Made by a program: the position numbers and the translations under genes. Under the pieces are notes generated by a model. The model was given only the letters and a program-made list of their open reading frames with translations, did not search any database and was not told the origin of the DNA. This document shows positions 51,753 through 60,179 of a DNA stretch of 64,000 nt, piece after piece. This stretch comes from JAGOPB01 sp964606295. Lineage in GTDB: Bacteria > Patescibacteriota > Minisyncoccia > Phycocordibacterales > UBA9973. The stretch covers positions 59,358-123,357 of the forward strand of contig CAZSFR010000001.1 of the NCBI GenBank assembly GCA_964606295.1, read 5' to 3'. Each line of letters begins with the position of its first letter. The stretch's first letter is position 1.

Positions 51753-52691
51753 TTATCCAGTCCAGTAATATGCCAATATAGAGAAATCGACAAGCGTAAT
51801 ACGGCCATCTCCTGACAAATCTAGTTCAAGTGGCGCTCCCAATCTCCCGTACCAATACGCCAATATAGAAAAGTCTGTGATATTCACTCTGCAGTCTCCT
51901 GTGAAGTCTCCTTTTGGCGGACAACCTGAATTTAGAACAGTCTCATTACCAACAGTAAATCCAACTATACTAGAATAAGATGTTACTTCTGCTCCGAGTG
52001 TTGACAACGACCTTGTGCTATGTGAGCCAAGTTCCAATACACCCGTATTGAACCTATAGAGATATGCACCATAGTCGTCAGATGTCGTAGACAAAAAATA
52101 CGGAACCAATGAATTAACATTGATAGTTATCGAAGCGTTTGGTGCACTTTCCCCGAGTATAGTGATCGTTTCTCCTTTTGCAACAACAGTCTTATCGATA
52201 GATATAGTAGGGGCAATATAGATACCAGAAATAGTAGTCGATATATTTTCTGTTACTACAATAGGAAATGTGAAGAGTGTTGACCTTCTCTCTTCACTAT
52301 CCTCAGCCAAAACAGAAAACGTATACGAACCAGCTGGTAAATCAGAGATTGTTAGTGTAAATTTTGCATCAAGTCCAGCTGTAGTTTGTGCAATCTCAAC
52401 TCCGTCTTGCAAAAATATTACTGCGGAGAAGGGATAAGCTCTGCCGGAGAACGTGACAGATGAATCTCCATCGTTCTGACCTCCTCCACCACCGCCCCCA
52501 CCACCTCCTGCTCCTCCAGGATCGCCCACAGCAACAGTTGCAGTTATGGTGACGTCTTCACTTACAGCACCCAACTCTCTTGGAGTTGAATCGTAAAAGA
52601 TTCCTACTCCGAGAATGATAATTACAGATAAAATGCACCTGAATGATTTATATAAATCATTCTTACTAAACTTTAGGAGTGGAAGTTTCAT
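51753..52691 (-). CDS. secreted/anchored protein with C-terminal type I dockerin
   Basis: 312 residues. An N-terminal membrane or signal helix (about 18-33) is followed by a polyglycine linker (residues about 65-74), two Ig-like domains (SGRAYPFSAVIFLQDGVEIA, ISIDKTVVAKGETITILGES), and a dockerin at the end. The two calcium-loop repeats are DFTGDCRVNITDFSILAYWY and DLSGDGRITLVDFSILAYYW, with D/T/D and D/S/D ligands and the following Asp. Dockerins bind cohesins, and two cohesin-like proteins follow in the operon. It overlaps the upstream gene by 26 nt. Confidence 0.85.
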   Translation of the reverse strand: MKLPLLKFSKNDLYKSFRCILSVIIILGVGIFYDSTPRELGAVSEDVTITATVAVGDPGGAGGGGGGGGGGQNDGDSSVTFSGRAYPFSAVIFLQDGVEIAQTTAGLDAKFTLTISDLPAGSYTFSVLAEDSEERRSTLFTFPIVVTENISTTISGIYIAPTISIDKTVVAKGETITILGESAPNASITINVNSLVPYFLSTTSDDYGAYLYRFNTGVLELGSHSTRSLSTLGAEVTSYSSIVGFTVGNETVLNSGCPPKGDFTGDCRVNITDFSILAYWYGRLGAPLELDLSGDGRITLVDFSILAYYWTG

Positions 52692-53712
52692 TCATTTCTT
52701 TCTTTAGCTCCTCCTTAATCTCAGAGCGCAATGACTCCTTCAAATTTCTTCGATAATGCGTCTTTGCACGCTTCATAATATTTATAAACAAGAACAATCC
52801 AACTACTATAACAATAAGAAGGTGCCAAGGCACTACAAAAAATCCAGTTTTTGCAGTTGATGTCTGGTCACTTTCAGCTCCGTACGCTAGCGATATATTT
52901 GCAGTATAGTATCCGAAAGCAAAATTCTTCCATTCATACACAACTTTTTTGAAAAATCCTAGATTTTCAATATTTGCAACATCACTTGATCCTCTGCTTG
53001 ATTGCCAAGTAGCTTCAAATCTTCTTGTCTGTGATGGTAATACGTTACCTTGAGCGGAGTTTGCAAGAACTTTTGCCCTCACAAAACCAAACATATGTCT
53101 GATGACTATATCTCCATCTGGCTTTATCCTATCTCCGCCTGAATTTTGGAATCTGTAATAAAAAGAAACCGGGAGTGCAGTAAAAAAATTCTTATTGTCA
53201 ATTGTGCCGTATTCAATAATACCTCCTTCTTCATCTACATCTCCGTTTACACGGAGCAACACCAAAACACCAGTTTTTGCACCAATTGCTATAGATCCTT
53301 CCCCGCTAACTTCAGGATTATTTGTACCCCAAAATACTGCAGCGAAATACCCACCAGGCTCAGCTATTTCTGGTATATCGATTGTGACTGGAACTATCTT
53401 ACTTGTGCCAGGTGCAAGTATTACCATGGAGTCTGTTTGCATCCATGTTCCCAGCCCATCTACAGGAGTTACGAAACTTGGACTTCCCGTCTCCCCTTGT
53501 GCTTCAAAGTTTGAGAATGAAGAGTAAAATGTTTGACTTGTGTCTCTATCGTTTATAAGTGTAATCTCACTTTCAATAGTAGCTCCAGGGTCTCCGCTTA
53601 ATTCTATGAGAACTGGCGTAAGTGTCAGAGCGTGCGCTTTGCTGACAAAACTAGATGAAAAAATTATGACTGAGCAAAGTATAACCGCTAGTGTTGTTAT
53701 TTTTTTTTGCAT
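52666..53712 (-). CDS. membrane-anchored DUF916-like (WxL-interacting type) surface protein
   Basis: 348 residues. A signal peptide (ends SKAHA) is followed by an Ig-like domain of the DUF916 / WxLIP type (LTPVLIELSGDPGATIESEI, TLINDRDTSQTFYSSFSNFE, ILAPGTSKIVPVTIDIPEIA, GGYFAAVFWGTN). A second beta domain with FYYRFQNSGGDRIKPDGDI comes next, then a membrane helix near residue 293-313, and a long charged cytoplasmic tail (RRNLKESLRSEIKEELKKEM). In Gram-positives these proteins anchor surface complexes to peptidoglycan or WxL partners. Confidence 0.75.
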   Translation of the reverse strand: MQKKITTLAVILCSVIIFSSSFVSKAHALTLTPVLIELSGDPGATIESEITLINDRDTSQTFYSSFSNFEAQGETGSPSFVTPVDGLGTWMQTDSMVILAPGTSKIVPVTIDIPEIAEPGGYFAAVFWGTNNPEVSGEGSIAIGAKTGVLVLLRVNGDVDEEGGIIEYGTIDNKNFFTALPVSFYYRFQNSGGDRIKPDGDIVIRHMFGFVRAKVLANSAQGNVLPSQTRRFEATWQSSRGSSDVANIENLGFFKKVVYEWKNFAFGYYTANISLAYGAESDQTSTAKTGFFVVPWHLLIVIVVGLFLFINIMKRAKTHYRRNLKESLRSEIKEELKKEMNETSTPKV

Positions 53713-53725
53713 TATATTTTATGTA

Positions 53726-54823
53726 TTAGAAATTCCCCGTCGCTATATATGTAACATCTGTCGAGTATGAACCCGCTTCTGTTGTTGTCGCGATGTTTGC
53801 GATGTATTGAACGTCGATTGTTTCAGTTGCAGTAGCTATTGTTTCAGATGCGATGGTGGTTGTAGTGCCGGCAACAAACGCGTAGCTATTTGTTCCCGCA
53901 AGTTCGTATGCGGATGCTATCGTCACGTTACCTCCGTTATCGTCGATACCTAGAGCAAACTGCTCTGATGCTGGGGTGCCGTCTGCGTCTGATGCAATAG
54001 TCGCTACGTTTATAGTGTTCGCTCCACTTGTGAGAGTGGCACCGAAGTATGTGATCGAGTATCCAGATGCAGCGTTTGTGGCAATAGTCATTTCGTGCGC
54101 CCCAGTTGTATCACCTGGTAGAACTCCTGTACCAGTTGCATCTGCTGTCGCATATCGTGCAGCGGTTGCATCGAGAGCTCCGAACCCTATCGCTACGTCA
54201 GATATTGTGAAAGTGATTGTTGGGCTCACCGTTGCAGTGATGTTGACTGAGTCGTCTGCGATGATGTCGATAGCGATTGTTCCTGTGTCTCCGAATCCAC
54301 CAGTGAACACGATAGTGTCGTCGTCATCAGCCGAACCGTTGGTTACCGTACTCGCTGAACCTGTCGCACCAGTCGTCGCTGCTGTACCCCAGACAAGGCG
54401 CATACAGAATCCTGCTGTTAGGGTCTGATCTGTTTCTGGTGAAAGAGTAATTACATTACCCGTTACGTCCACTCCCCAGTCTGTAGCTGATGCAGTAGTA
54501 GCAACTACTTCATCTGTATATACAGCAGATGAACATGTTGCACTATCTCCTAACTCGACGTCAAAATTGTTTACGTCTTCAGCTGCAAGAGTAAAGTCTG
54601 CACTGAAAGTAAGTATGATAGTATCACCTCCCACTTGGATACCTGTCGGGGTGGCAAATTGAACTGTTCCAGAACTGTTTGCTGTTGAAGCTTCTATTCT
54701 CCCTAGTGTTGCTGTCGCATTGGTCACCGAGGCAGCCATAGCCTTGCTTGGGAGCAGAGTTATAATTCCAGTTGCAGTGACGATAAATACAAAAACAAAA
54801 AGAGATGTTGCGAATTTTTTCAT
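53726..54823 (-). CDS. S-layer-like surface protein, paralogue A
   Basis: 365 residues. A signal peptide (MKKFATSLFVFVFIVTATGI, cleavage likely AMA/ASV) is followed by an N-terminal beta domain (about 28-205) with two cysteines (SATCSSAVY and GFCMRLVWGT). A C-terminal module of about 160 residues starts TVSPTITFTISDVAIGFGAL and ends DVTYIATGNF. The C-terminal module is identical in the next gene and homologous to the end of the 1335-residue protein. The composition (Thr, Ala, Ser, Gly, almost no Lys) fits an S-layer or major surface protein. It has its own promoter. Confidence 0.78.
   Translation of the reverse strand: MKKFATSLFVFVFIVTATGIITLLPSKAMAASVTNATATLGRIEASTANSSGTVQFATPTGIQVGGDTIILTFSADFTLAAEDVNNFDVELGDSATCSSAVYTDEVVATTASATDWGVDVTGNVITLSPETDQTLTAGFCMRLVWGTAATTGATGSASTVTNGSADDDDTIVFTGGFGDTGTIAIDIIADDSVNITATVSPTITFTISDVAIGFGALDATAARYATADATGTGVLPGDTTGAHEMTIATNAASGYSITYFGATLTSGANTINVATIASDADGTPASEQFALGIDDNGGNVTIASAYELAGTNSYAFVAGTTTTIASETIATATETIDVQYIANIATTTEAGSYSTDVTYIATGNF
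53742..54208 (-). repeat. near-identical 467-nt 3' duplication, copy A
   Basis: Reads identically to 54972-55438 by eye, at a constant offset of 1230 nt, including synonymous positions. The flanking 5' halves of the two genes are clearly diverged. Confidence 0.8.
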
Positions 54824-54865
54824 AATCTTAGTAAGGACGTATTATCTATTATTTTATATGGATAT

Positions 54866-54871
54866 ATTATA
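54866..54871 (-). promoter_or_regulatory. extended -10 of paralogue A
   Basis: Minus strand TGTTATAAT, with a leader of about 43 nt to the ATG at 54823. The leader is similar in sequence to that of paralogue B. Confidence 0.6.
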
Positions 54872-54955
54872 ACATTTTTACTAAAAATTGCCTCGCACAT
54901 CGTCTGTGGATAACTTATCTGAACAGCTCAACCCCAGAAACAGAATCAATCTATA

Positions 54956-56056
54956 TTAGAAATTACCAGTTGCTATATATGTAACATCTGTCGAGTATGA
55001 ACCCGCTTCTGTTGTTGTCGCGATGTTTGCGATGTATTGAACGTCGATTGTTTCAGTTGCAGTAGCTATTGTTTCAGATGCGATGGTGGTTGTAGTGCCG
55101 GCAACAAACGCGTAGCTATTTGTTCCCGCAAGTTCGTATGCGGATGCTATCGTCACGTTACCTCCGTTATCGTCGATACCTAGAGCAAACTGCTCTGATG
55201 CTGGGGTGCCGTCTGCGTCTGATGCAATAGTCGCTACGTTTATAGTGTTCGCTCCACTTGTGAGAGTGGCACCGAAGTATGTGATCGAGTATCCAGATGC
55301 AGCGTTTGTGGCAATAGTCATTTCGTGCGCCCCAGTTGTATCACCTGGTAGAACTCCTGTACCAGTTGCATCTGCTGTCGCATATCGTGCAGCGGTTGCA
55401 TCGAGAGCTCCGAACCCTATCGCTACGTCAGATATAGAAAAGGTGATTGTTGGGCTCACGGTTGCAGTGATGTTGACTGAGTCGTCCGTTATGATATCTA
55501 TTGCGATAGTTCCTGTGTCTCCGAATCCACCAGTTATTGCAACGGAATCATCATCATCTGCTCCACCGTTTGCCATAGTACTGGCTGAACCCGTACCTCC
55601 AGTTGTTGCAGCTGTACCCCAGACGAGACGCATACAGAATCCTGCAGTGAGGGTTTCGTCTGTGTCTGGCGAAAGAGTAAGGACATCCCCTGTGACATCT
55701 ATTCCCCATTCCGTTCCAGAAGCATTAAGAGCAACTGTTTTATCGGTATAAACTGCAGTAGAGCACGTTGCACTGTCGCCGAGCTCTATATCAAAGTTTA
55801 CCGCGGATTCTCCAACGAGTACGAAATCAGAACTAAAAGTAAGTATGATTGTATCTGCGCCTCCTGTTTGAATGCCTGTCGGAGTCGCAAATTGAATAGT
55901 ACCGGAATCGTTTGCACCTGTAGCTTCTATTCGTCCGAGTGTTGCACTCGCGCTGGTCACCGAGGCAGCCATAGCCTTGCTTGGAAGCAAAGAAATAGCT
56001 CCGGTCGCTGTGACAATGAAGACAAGTACAAAAAGGGATGTTGCGAATTTTTTCAT
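54956..56056 (-). CDS. S-layer-like surface protein, paralogue B
   Basis: 366 residues, same architecture as paralogue A: signal peptide MKKFATSLFVLVFIVTATGA with AMA/ASV, an N-terminal beta domain with two cysteines, and the C-terminal module ending DVTYIATGNF. The N-terminal half differs from A at many positions, but about 467 nt of the 3' half (54972-55438) read identically to 53742-54208. I used ATG 56056; a longer frame to 56167 adds residues without a signal peptide at the proper place. Confidence 0.78.
   Translation of the reverse strand: MKKFATSLFVLVFIVTATGAISLLPSKAMAASVTSASATLGRIEATGANDSGTIQFATPTGIQTGGADTIILTFSSDFVLVGESAVNFDIELGDSATCSTAVYTDKTVALNASGTEWGIDVTGDVLTLSPDTDETLTAGFCMRLVWGTAATTGGTGSASTMANGGADDDDSVAITGGFGDTGTIAIDIITDDSVNITATVSPTITFSISDVAIGFGALDATAARYATADATGTGVLPGDTTGAHEMTIATNAASGYSITYFGATLTSGANTINVATIASDADGTPASEQFALGIDDNGGNVTIASAYELAGTNSYAFVAGTTTTIASETIATATETIDVQYIANIATTTEAGSYSTDVTYIATGNF
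54972..55438 (-). repeat. near-identical 467-nt 3' duplication, copy B
   Basis: Partner of 53742-54208. The abrupt change from identity to divergence at the GATAT position inside the gene suggests gene conversion rather than a uniform recent duplication. Confidence 0.8.
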
Positions 56057-56099
56057 AATCTTGATTAAGAGCACTTTCTCTATTAGTTTATGTATATTT

Positions 56100-56105
56100 A
56101 TTATA
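56100..56105 (-). promoter_or_regulatory. extended -10 of paralogue B
   Basis: Minus strand TGCTATAAT with a leader of about 43 nt, similar to the paralogue A promoter and leader. Both leaders end with the sequence AAGATTATG at the start. Confidence 0.6.
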
Positions 56106-56170
56106 GCACTTTTACAGAAAATCGTTATGCGGAACTTCTGTGGAAAGTTGATATGCATATCTCGCATTTA

Positions 56171-59100
56171 CTAAAAATTCCCCGTCATTATATATGTCAG
56201 ATCTGTGGAGTATGTTCCAAATTCTGTGCCTGCCGCCATATTTGCAAGATACCGAATTGAATACGTAGTACTAAATCCATCTCCCTCTGTTTGAGTTGCA
56301 AAGGTATCGGCTGTAGTCGTGCCAGCATAGCCAAATCCTGCTCCACTGTAAGTCGCATCAACTGCATCATAATAAGATACCCCAGAGAGGCTAGCACGGG
56401 CGCCGAATTGTTCGGTGCCTGTACTCGAAGCTGTATTTGTAGAGCCTATCTCATCTATTGTATCGCCTCCACTCGTCAAAGTATTTCCCGAAACTGTTAT
56501 TGTATAACCTCCAGACGCACTCGTTGATCCGGTCATAGTATGCGCTTCTACTTCTGATGCGCTTCCCGTTGTATCGTCTGTCGCATACCTAGCAAGAGAT
56601 GCGTCAAGTGATCCAAATCCAATAGTCGTATCAGATATCGCAAAAGAAATAGTTCTATCTTCTGGCTCAACCCACTGGATGCCTATCATCGCAAAGTCCC
56701 ATTGGTTTACAGAATTACTAGCTGCGCCACCATCGACAGAAGTTCGAAGTCGATACCATGCCTCATCCCCTCCAGTGCTCACCAAATCTTCTGGATTTGT
56801 CATATAGCCGGCCATACCTCCAGAGGTATTTGTGGCCACTGTTATATTGTCGGTATATACGAGGGCGGTAGTCGCCGACGCACCGAGTGCAATAAATCCT
56901 CCGATCGTAGCGGCAGCCGTGTTGTACCCCGAATAGTCCGCAATACCGAGAGCAACTGTGCCGGCAACACCAGATAAAAATGAACTCGCAAAAAATATTC
57001 CTGTGATAGATCCATATGTTGGCTCTCCCATACTAAACTTCGTATGTGTTCCTGCCCCTTCTTCGTTGATTGTCGCGTCCATATCGACATCGAATGCATA
57101 GAAATCAAAAGCTGCGCCAGTCCCCCTGTTTGTAGATTCATTTTCAGTTGTTATCGTCCAAGCTGTTCCGTTATTTGTTGCACCTTCCAAGTTTACCGTA
57201 CGCGTGGCAGTACAGTCATTTGTCGCAACTGTTCCAAACGATATAAAACACTTTGTTGCCCCATCATCAGAATTGGTTGTACCGAACATGAGATATGCCA
57301 TGTCTATCTGTATCGCACCTGTGTCTGCTCCTGACGAGCGATAGAATCGGAGCCTCGCTTCCCCTTCTGATACATAATCATCCATGGTGATGTTGTTTAC
57401 CGCTCCAATACGGAACGTATCTGTCGTCGAACAAGATGCGATCTCATTAATGATGTTCACCCACGCAGCTGTCGTAAAGTTATAAAGCGCCATTCTCACT
57501 TCCAGCGCAGTGCCTCCTACGGAACATGCAAATTCTGCGCGAGCAAGTATGGTATTCATACCAGGATACGTTTTTACATTTTTATACGATATATAACAAT
57601 CGGGACCTCCAGTGGTACCGAGACACTGCAGGTCTATATTGTTCGAACCCGCCTGCGTGACCGTATTTGCATTGGTGTAGTCGCCAGTAAAACTATTTGT
57701 AAGTGCTACAGCACCTGCTGGCTCATAGACTGGATTGATAACAGGAAAAATGCGCAGATAGTCAATCGCGAAGTTGCCCGCAGTTGTAGCGTTGGTCGTT
57801 GAATAATATCTAAAAAGGACACGCTTGTTCGCATCGGTTGTGACAAAATTGGTAAGTGGAGTGGAGATCGCTGTGTTTGAACCATTGGACCATTTGCCGT
57901 CATACACATTCCACGTATATGCTGTCGCTGTCGTTGGTGAAATAGTGGCGTCGCGTGAATTGAGTGTTCTCCACCCGCCTCCGGTGCAGTTTGCATCGGC
58001 CACATGGTCGACACTCGTCGTCGAAATCCAATCGCATATTTGTACCAACAGCACAGGTGCGGTCACGTCGGTGTCTATCTCTGACTGGACGATAATAGTA
58101 TTCGCACCATTGAGCTTCACTCCATCGAGTTTTAGTTGGACATCAATACCCGATGCTGTACCAGTAAGTTCCCAGTGTCTGTTGTCGTCTGCTGTTGTTC
58201 CTTTCCATGAACCGGTATTGGCACCGTTTGCTCCTGCTGCGATAATATTGTTTGCAGTAGTATCTGTTCCCGTAACGAGTGTTTGACCTGTAGGTATAAA
58301 TGCATGGGTGACAGTTGGGTTGTAAGAATCCTCAACCCACTGTATCGATAGCATCACGAAATCCCACGCAGTTGTAGAGTTATCTGTCGTAGCACCTGAA
58401 GTAGATGTACGCAGGCGCATGTTCATAATGCCATCCACTGTATCGACATAATTTTCTGGATTTAGTTGGAGTCCGTAGGCCAGTGCGCCCGTCGCAGACA
58501 GCGTATCTTGAAATGTTTGTGTCGTTGCGTTAACAGCAGAACCGACATCAGTCCAGCCACCAGTAATAGAAGTGAAACCAGAATAATCGTTAATACCATT
58601 TATCACTTGAGTTGTACCGATACTTCGAGATGTAGTACGACTAGCCCAATTGATACCAACAACTTGCGCATTTGCTGGCACGGTTATTGGTACTGATACA
58701 TTTGCGGACACACCCTCTTCGGCTGTCACGTCTTGATCTGTGTCGAACGGGTAAAATGAATTTGCTTCACCTGTTCCCATCGCTGCGGATTCGTCCTCGC
58801 CTGCGATATCGAACGACGTCGTAGATCCGTTTGTATCCATTCCGCGAGTATTCGTGCAGTTTGTCGCAGTTCCAGTTCCAAAAGAAATCTCACAGAGCGA
58901 TGAGTCAGCGTTTACAGAGCCGAGCATTATGTACTGCCAGTCCAATAGAATACCGTTGGTAATAGCAGAGGTACTTGCCCATCTGATACGAATCTCTCCA
59001 TCTGAAATAAAGTCATTGAGAACAAATCCAGCATCCGAAACTGTGTTGTGTGCAATATAGTAACTCGTGTCCGTCGTTGAGCAGGTGATGTTCGCAGAGC

Positions 59101-60178
59101 CGAGTGCATCCCACGTTGACGTCGTGAAATCATAAATATAGGGCCTGATAGTTGGGGTACCGCTGTTGCAACTCACGGATGATGCGAGCATGATAGTGTT
59201 CATGCCAGTATATTGCTTCACATTTTTATATGACAAATAAAAATCAACAACTTGAGAACTCGCGGCTACTCCCACACGGATGTTGTCGTTTGTGCCTACC
59301 GTCGTCACTGATGTAGCATTGTTTACCAGCGGAATCGAGTTTACATACACACCCACTTCTGCCCCGTCACCAGATACTTGATCGACATAATCCGCTGCAT
59401 AATACACAGAATCTATATATGCAAATACGGTAAGGTAATCAATCGATACAACAGATGTGGTATTTGTCGTTGAATAAAATCGGATTTTCAATTCACTGCT
59501 ACTGTTTACAAAATTCGTAAGTGGAGTGTCGATAGGAGTGCCTGCATCAGATGTTCCGTTAGAAAAAACACCATCGTATATTTGCCAGCGCAACTGGTCG
59601 TTTGCTGTATCTGTATACGCAACATCAGCATTGGCAGCTGTTTGTGTATTGATAGTACGCCATCCACCAGTTGTACAATTTGCATCTGCTACATTGTCGA
59701 CGTTTGTCGAAGAAGTGAAGTCGCAGATCTGGAAAACCATACTAGGAACTGTCGCATCAAGGTCTATCTCAAGGCCTATATCTATTTTATTGGCACCATT
59801 TAGATTTACCCCTCCGACGGTCGTCACCAGTGAAATACCAGAGGCCGTAGAGGCAACAGTCCAATGAAAACTATCGTTACCTTGCATAGCTTGATATGAG
59901 CCGAGATTTGTACCTTCGACTGCTGCGATCGTCGCTGATGTCACTATCTGTTCAGTACCCGTTTCCACAGTGGTAGCAGTAGGGAAAAATTGATACGTCG
60001 CAGCATCTGCTTTTGGGATATCTCGTACAATTTCTTTGCTCGAAGCAACACGAGAAAGTATTATCTCTGGAATACCACTGACTAAAAACAAAACTATCAA
60101 AACAAAAGATACAACTTTTTGAAATTCAATTGCACTTAGAGATTTCCTTATTTTATTTTTTAAAATTATAAAAAACAT
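56171..60178 (-). CDS. giant surface protein with two internal repeats
   Basis: 1335 residues. A signal peptide or anchor (about 22-45) ends ADAATYQF. Two similar units of about 570 residues follow. Unit 1 runs from FFPTATTVETGTEQIVTSAT to about residue 620, and unit 2 from FIPTGQTLVTGTDTTANNII to about 1165. Matching blocks include FQICDFTSSTNVDNVADANC with VQICDWISTTSVDHVADANC, and MNTIMLASSVSC with MNTILARAEFAC. The C-terminal 160 residues (ISFAISDTTIGFGSLDASLA ... DLTYIMTGNF) are the module shared with paralogues A and B. Low Lys/Arg, high Thr/Ser/Asn fit an exported lattice or adhesin. It starts 1 nt after the upstream gene. Confidence 0.8.
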   Translation of the reverse strand: MFFIILKNKIRKSLSAIEFQKVVSFVLIVLFLVSGIPEIILSRVASSKEIVRDIPKADAATYQFFPTATTVETGTEQIVTSATIAAVEGTNLGSYQAMQGNDSFHWTVASTASGISLVTTVGGVNLNGANKIDIGLEIDLDATVPSMVFQICDFTSSTNVDNVADANCTTGGWRTINTQTAANADVAYTDTANDQLRWQIYDGVFSNGTSDAGTPIDTPLTNFVNSSSELKIRFYSTTNTTSVVSIDYLTVFAYIDSVYYAADYVDQVSGDGAEVGVYVNSIPLVNNATSVTTVGTNDNIRVGVAASSQVVDFYLSYKNVKQYTGMNTIMLASSVSCNSGTPTIRPYIYDFTTSTWDALGSANITCSTTDTSYYIAHNTVSDAGFVLNDFISDGEIRIRWASTSAITNGILLDWQYIMLGSVNADSSLCEISFGTGTATNCTNTRGMDTNGSTTSFDIAGEDESAAMGTGEANSFYPFDTDQDVTAEEGVSANVSVPITVPANAQVVGINWASRTTSRSIGTTQVINGINDYSGFTSITGGWTDVGSAVNATTQTFQDTLSATGALAYGLQLNPENYVDTVDGIMNMRLRTSTSGATTDNSTTAWDFVMLSIQWVEDSYNPTVTHAFIPTGQTLVTGTDTTANNIIAAGANGANTGSWKGTTADDNRHWELTGTASGIDVQLKLDGVKLNGANTIIVQSEIDTDVTAPVLLVQICDWISTTSVDHVADANCTGGGWRTLNSRDATISPTTATAYTWNVYDGKWSNGSNTAISTPLTNFVTTDANKRVLFRYYSTTNATTAGNFAIDYLRIFPVINPVYEPAGAVALTNSFTGDYTNANTVTQAGSNNIDLQCLGTTGGPDCYISYKNVKTYPGMNTILARAEFACSVGGTALEVRMALYNFTTAAWVNIINEIASCSTTDTFRIGAVNNITMDDYVSEGEARLRFYRSSGADTGAIQIDMAYLMFGTTNSDDGATKCFISFGTVATNDCTATRTVNLEGATNNGTAWTITTENESTNRGTGAAFDFYAFDVDMDATINEEGAGTHTKFSMGEPTYGSITGIFFASSFLSGVAGTVALGIADYSGYNTAAATIGGFIALGASATTALVYTDNITVATNTSGGMAGYMTNPEDLVSTGGDEAWYRLRTSVDGGAASNSVNQWDFAMIGIQWVEPEDRTISFAISDTTIGFGSLDASLARYATDDTTGSASEVEAHTMTGSTSASGGYTITVSGNTLTSGGDTIDEIGSTNTASSTGTEQFGARASLSGVSYYDAVDATYSGAGFGYAGTTTADTFATQTEGDGFSTTYSIRYLANMAAGTEFGTYSTDLTYIMTGNF

Positions 60179-60179
60179 T

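Noticed and set aside
55206..55751. Long plus-strand ORFs opposite the surface genes (also 53976-54428, 57825-58286, 59526-59867)
   Set aside because: They are antisense to clear signal-peptide proteins with low-complexity codons. The pattern arises from Ala/Thr/Val-rich sequence read backward. No start signals or family match.
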